Source: Xanthomonas hortorum pv. pelargonii (GTDB lineage Bacteria; Pseudomonadota; Gammaproteobacteria; Xanthomonadales; Xanthomonadaceae). From it: 64,000 nt of DNA. The number at the start of each line of letters is the position of its first letter. Position 1 is the first letter of the stretch. Under the pieces are notes generated by a model, which ran no database searches, was not told where the DNA came from, and worked only from the letters and a program-made list of their open reading frames with translations. A program made the position numbers and the translations under genes. Where the stretch lies: the NCBI RefSeq assembly GCF_024499015.1, contig NZ_CP098604.1:4340001-4404000 (forward strand), read 5' to 3'. Below, piece by piece: positions 61,901 through 64,000 of this stretch.

Positions 61901-62950
61901 AACGCAGCAGGTTGAGATGGAGCAAGCGTCGGTCCGCCAGCAAGATATGGCGCGTGAGCAGGAGGCAGCGCCGGTTCGGGTCATGGCCCAAGCAACGCCT
62001 GCGACAGCAGAGCCGTTGATTGCATCGCAGTCCGCAGCGTCTAGCAATCCTGAGCAAGAAACGAAGTCAGAGCAGAACCGTCCTTCGGACATGTTTCTCG
62101 CTGAGCATGACGCGCCAGCGCTATCGCCTGCATACCTCGCGCAGGCATACGGGCAATCGCTGGGAGGTAGCGTAGAGAATCGCTTTCCCAAGGAGCCAGC
62201 AGACGCGGAAAACCAGCAGGCCCAATCGATCCCGGCCCAGGATCGCAGCGCCGCAGACCCGGGTGGCGCCCTGTTCTTGGAAGAGACCATGCGCTCGCTG
62301 CGCCAGCTGCAACAAGAGATTGAGGCGGCCGATCGGGAAGACGAACGCTTCCACCAGGAGTGGAAGGAGTATCGCGACCGTGGAGAACCCTATCCCTTCG
62401 TTCGCGACGACACACGAAGCGCGCAAGGCGCAAGCCTTGATGGGTTCCCGCAGCACGAGCAAGCACGACGCTCTCCCAGTGAAGCGGTCGGGCAAACCGA
62501 TGCCTTCCCACCTCTAGCCCAGCGCTCCATCGGGTCAGGGGGAAGGGATGCGCCACACGACTCTTCGCAGCCTGAGCGGAAATCCATCACGGGCGACCCG
62601 GATGTGGACGAGGTGCTCTACGCGCTCGACAGCAAGAACGAGTTGGCGATTGAGCAGGCGCTAAATCGTGTGGCCAACAGCGCAGCAACCCAGGCGCTGT
62701 TGAAAAAAGGCAATGACTTCCTGGAGGCGCAGGCCCAGCAAGAGGCCCAAGAGCACGTCGCCACACGCCAGGCGCTTGGGATGGATGTCTCAGCGGAAAT
62801 CAACACCAGCCGCGGGCCGGTGATGGTGATGACCTTGCCGGAGTTCGCCAAGGGGCCGATGCAGAGCGGTCCCCAAGGGGAGGTGGTGGTGGTGGAGACG
62901 GCGGTGGGGGCGGTGGAGGAGGCGGTGGTGGTGGAGGGGGCGGCGGTTAG
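58947..62950 (+). pseudogene. Giant AHH-nuclease-domain protein with Gln-rich stalk and poly-Gly tail (one-base frameshift at 62877-62880)
   Basis: Residues 1-75 read LFQQHHGVDQKSFE, NLINLP and TPHTGRHIKEY, matching the AHH branch of HNH-like nucleases (HH near the start, HxGRHxxxY later). Then come an Ala/Gly-rich region with a hydrophobic stretch (~315-340), a set of repeated [WYL]xRNxxxxW/Y motifs (~370-660) and an extremely Gln/Glu/Arg-rich region (~715-930). The C-terminal domain starts DPDVDEVLYALDSKNELAIEQ. At 62877-62880 one added G would shift reading into a 22-residue poly-Gly tail ending at TAG 62948-62950, giving 1334 residues. As written, the frame instead fuses to the next gene (stop 63641). 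It is likely a secreted or transferred antibacterial nuclease; no XVIPCD was recognised. Confidence 0.6.
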
Positions 62951-62990
62951 TCAGAATCTCTTCCGTGACCAGCCACGTTTAGGAGACCTC

Positions 62991-63641
62991 ATGGACAGGC
63001 AAGACGCTGCCGCAATGGCGGAAATGATGGCGACGTTGAACGCATCCAATGCGTCTTTGCAAGAGACCATCACGGTGCTGACGACGCTGATGGCATCCAT
63101 GCAGCAGCGCGAACAACGGTTGCGCGATGTGGTCGCCGAGCAACTCCAAGTGCTGCAACGCGCGGCCAGCAGCGCCGATGCCAAGGTCAACCGGGTGCTT
63201 GAGAATGCATTGCCGAGGCTGACGCAGCTGACCAATCAGGCGTTGACGCAGACGCTGGAGCCAGCCGCCAAGCGATTCAACAAAGAAATGGCCACGGCGG
63301 ACGAGACGTTGCAACAGGCCACCCGGCGTTACGCGCAAGCGCAGCAGACGTTGGAGACACGGATCACACGCCGCATGGGAATCGCATCCGCCACGATGCT
63401 CGTGGCGGGCGTGCTAGGGCTGGGGGCGGTGGCCTACTCGGTTGGCATCATCAACGAAAAGCGAACCGAACTCGCACAGCTTCGAGCTTCCATCGACTAC
63501 CTGGATCGCGTGTCGCGTGCCGACCTAGCTCCCTGTGGCGAAGGCCGGCTCTGTGCCACCTTGGAGAAGAATGGGCCGCGTTACGGCAACCAAAGGCAAT
63601 ACAGAGCGATCAATCTGCGTGCGACATCAGATTCGCAATGA
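62991..63641 (+). CDS. Coiled-coil membrane protein (mobilisation/conjugation-type)
   Basis: ATG 62991 has aggaga at the right distance, evidence that it is a gene of its own despite being in frame with the upstream reading frame. The 216 residues form a long coiled coil (about 1-130), one transmembrane helix (ASATMLVAGVLGLGAVAYSVGII) and a C-terminal domain (PCGEGRLCATL, NGPRYGNQRQYRAI) that resembles small membrane proteins of mobilisation and conjugation modules. It probably works with the upstream giant protein, 40 bp away. The family is uncertain. Confidence 0.6.
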   Translation: MDRQDAAAMAEMMATLNASNASLQETITVLTTLMASMQQREQRLRDVVAEQLQVLQRAASSADAKVNRVLENALPRLTQLTNQALTQTLEPAAKRFNKEMATADETLQQATRRYAQAQQTLETRITRRMGIASATMLVAGVLGLGAVAYSVGIINEKRTELAQLRASIDYLDRVSRADLAPCGEGRLCATLEKNGPRYGNQRQYRAINLRATSDSQ

Positions 63642-63878
63642 TGCGACGTCGTCATTACAGTGACTGGCTTGCGCGCGACAGGGGCGGCCGAAAAAGCCAC
63701 ATCGCGTGCGGTCGCGCGACTACGCGGCTCATCGAACTCCGTCGGCTACCGGCAAATGCCCAGGCCAACCGAGTCGACGCCATGCGTTGCACTGCAGTCA
63801 GATGCAACGCACCCGCCACTCACTTCAGGCGGTGGTGCCCGCCAATGATGCGCGCAACGCGCGCAGCTTCTCGACGGG

Positions 63879-64000
63879 TCACAAGTTCCAGTCGATCCGC
63901 ATGCCTGCAATCAGCGCATTCTTCAGATCGTTGGTGCGTGTCGGCTCGTTGAACTGGTCTGGGTTGATCACGTAATGCAGGTTCGGCGCGATGCGCAGGC
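63879..64000 (-). CDS. C-terminus of an outer-membrane (carbohydrate) porin, partial
   Basis: The stop is at 63879-63881; the rest lies beyond the window. The 39 visible residues (RIAPNLHYVINPDQF, NDLKNALIAGMRIDWNL) are amphipathic strands of the last turns of a barrel, in the style of OprB-type carbohydrate porins. The normal C-terminal aromatic is replaced by NL. Confidence 0.5.
   Translation of the reverse strand, partial: LRIAPNLHYVINPDQFNEPTRTNDLKNALIAGMRIDWNL

Noticed and set aside
58947..63641. A single 1564-residue protein
   Set aside because: The join runs through a segment whose neighbouring frame is poly-glycine plus stop, and the downstream part has its own RBS and ATG. Treated as two genes with a one-base shift.
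58947..63641. XVIPCD type IV secretion signal
   Set aside because: Looked for the conserved C-terminal pattern and a Gln-rich tail; the Gln-rich part is central and the C-terminal motifs are absent, so it is not claimed.

Overview
The window is a stretch of GC-rich chromosome from a Xanthomonas-type plant-associated gammaproteobacterium. This rests on the gene complement (several long TonB-dependent receptors paired with secreted plant-cell-wall hydrolases, sedolisin, GH9 endoglucanase, upp, htpG, queA-tgt-yajC-secDF), on Xanthomonas-style intergenic hairpin repeats, and on a perfect Clp/CRP-type site. No rRNA, tRNA or CRISPR array was seen.

Region 1 (1-29.4 kb) is an accessory carbohydrate/peptide utilisation region. 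It carries two paralogous S9 prolyl dipeptidyl-peptidases, a frameshifted GH35-type beta-galactosidase, an S53 sedolisin, a Tat-exported (alpha/alpha)6-type hydrolase of unassigned family, two TonB-dependent receptors, a GH121-like beta-L-arabinobiosidase, a GH43 enzyme and a GH127/GH146 beta-L-arabinofuranosidase. Together these enzymes can strip arabino-oligosaccharides from hydroxyproline-rich glycoproteins (extensins) and then cut the Pro/Hyp-rich peptide. Inside it lies a small tandem duplication: a miniature flagellar-rod-like gene plus a DUF5694-like exported protein, with one copy of each damaged.

Region 2 (29.6-38.7 kb) is mostly core genome: htpG, rsmD-coaD, a lipoprotein, ferredoxin-ggt, a GH9 cellulase and upp. 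Region 3 (38.8-43.9 kb) is a compact operon with overlapping start and stop codons, TonB receptor - phytase-like beta-propeller - purple acid phosphatase, which looks like a phytate uptake and dephosphorylation unit. Region 4 (44-53.6 kb) has a Clp-site-preceded GT32 glycosyltransferase, a divergent class-III aminotransferase/Lrp pair and the queA-tgt-yajC-secD-secF block.

Region 5 (53.6-63.6 kb) is a mobile, lower-GC insertion. It contains a truncated integron integrase, an IS3-family element, a cassette array with three attC sites (an unknown protein, a candidate HEPN protein and an antisense SymE-like toxin), then two Imm11/DUF1629 immunity-like genes, a very long protein beginning with an AHH-type nuclease domain, and a coiled-coil membrane protein. 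The window ends in the C-terminus of an outer-membrane porin.

Four separate places (2639-2644, about 4633, 54864-54868, 62877-62880) each regain an intact, family-consistent reading frame if a single base is added to a homopolymer. The broken genes there may be real phase or decay events or uncorrected homopolymer sequencing errors.
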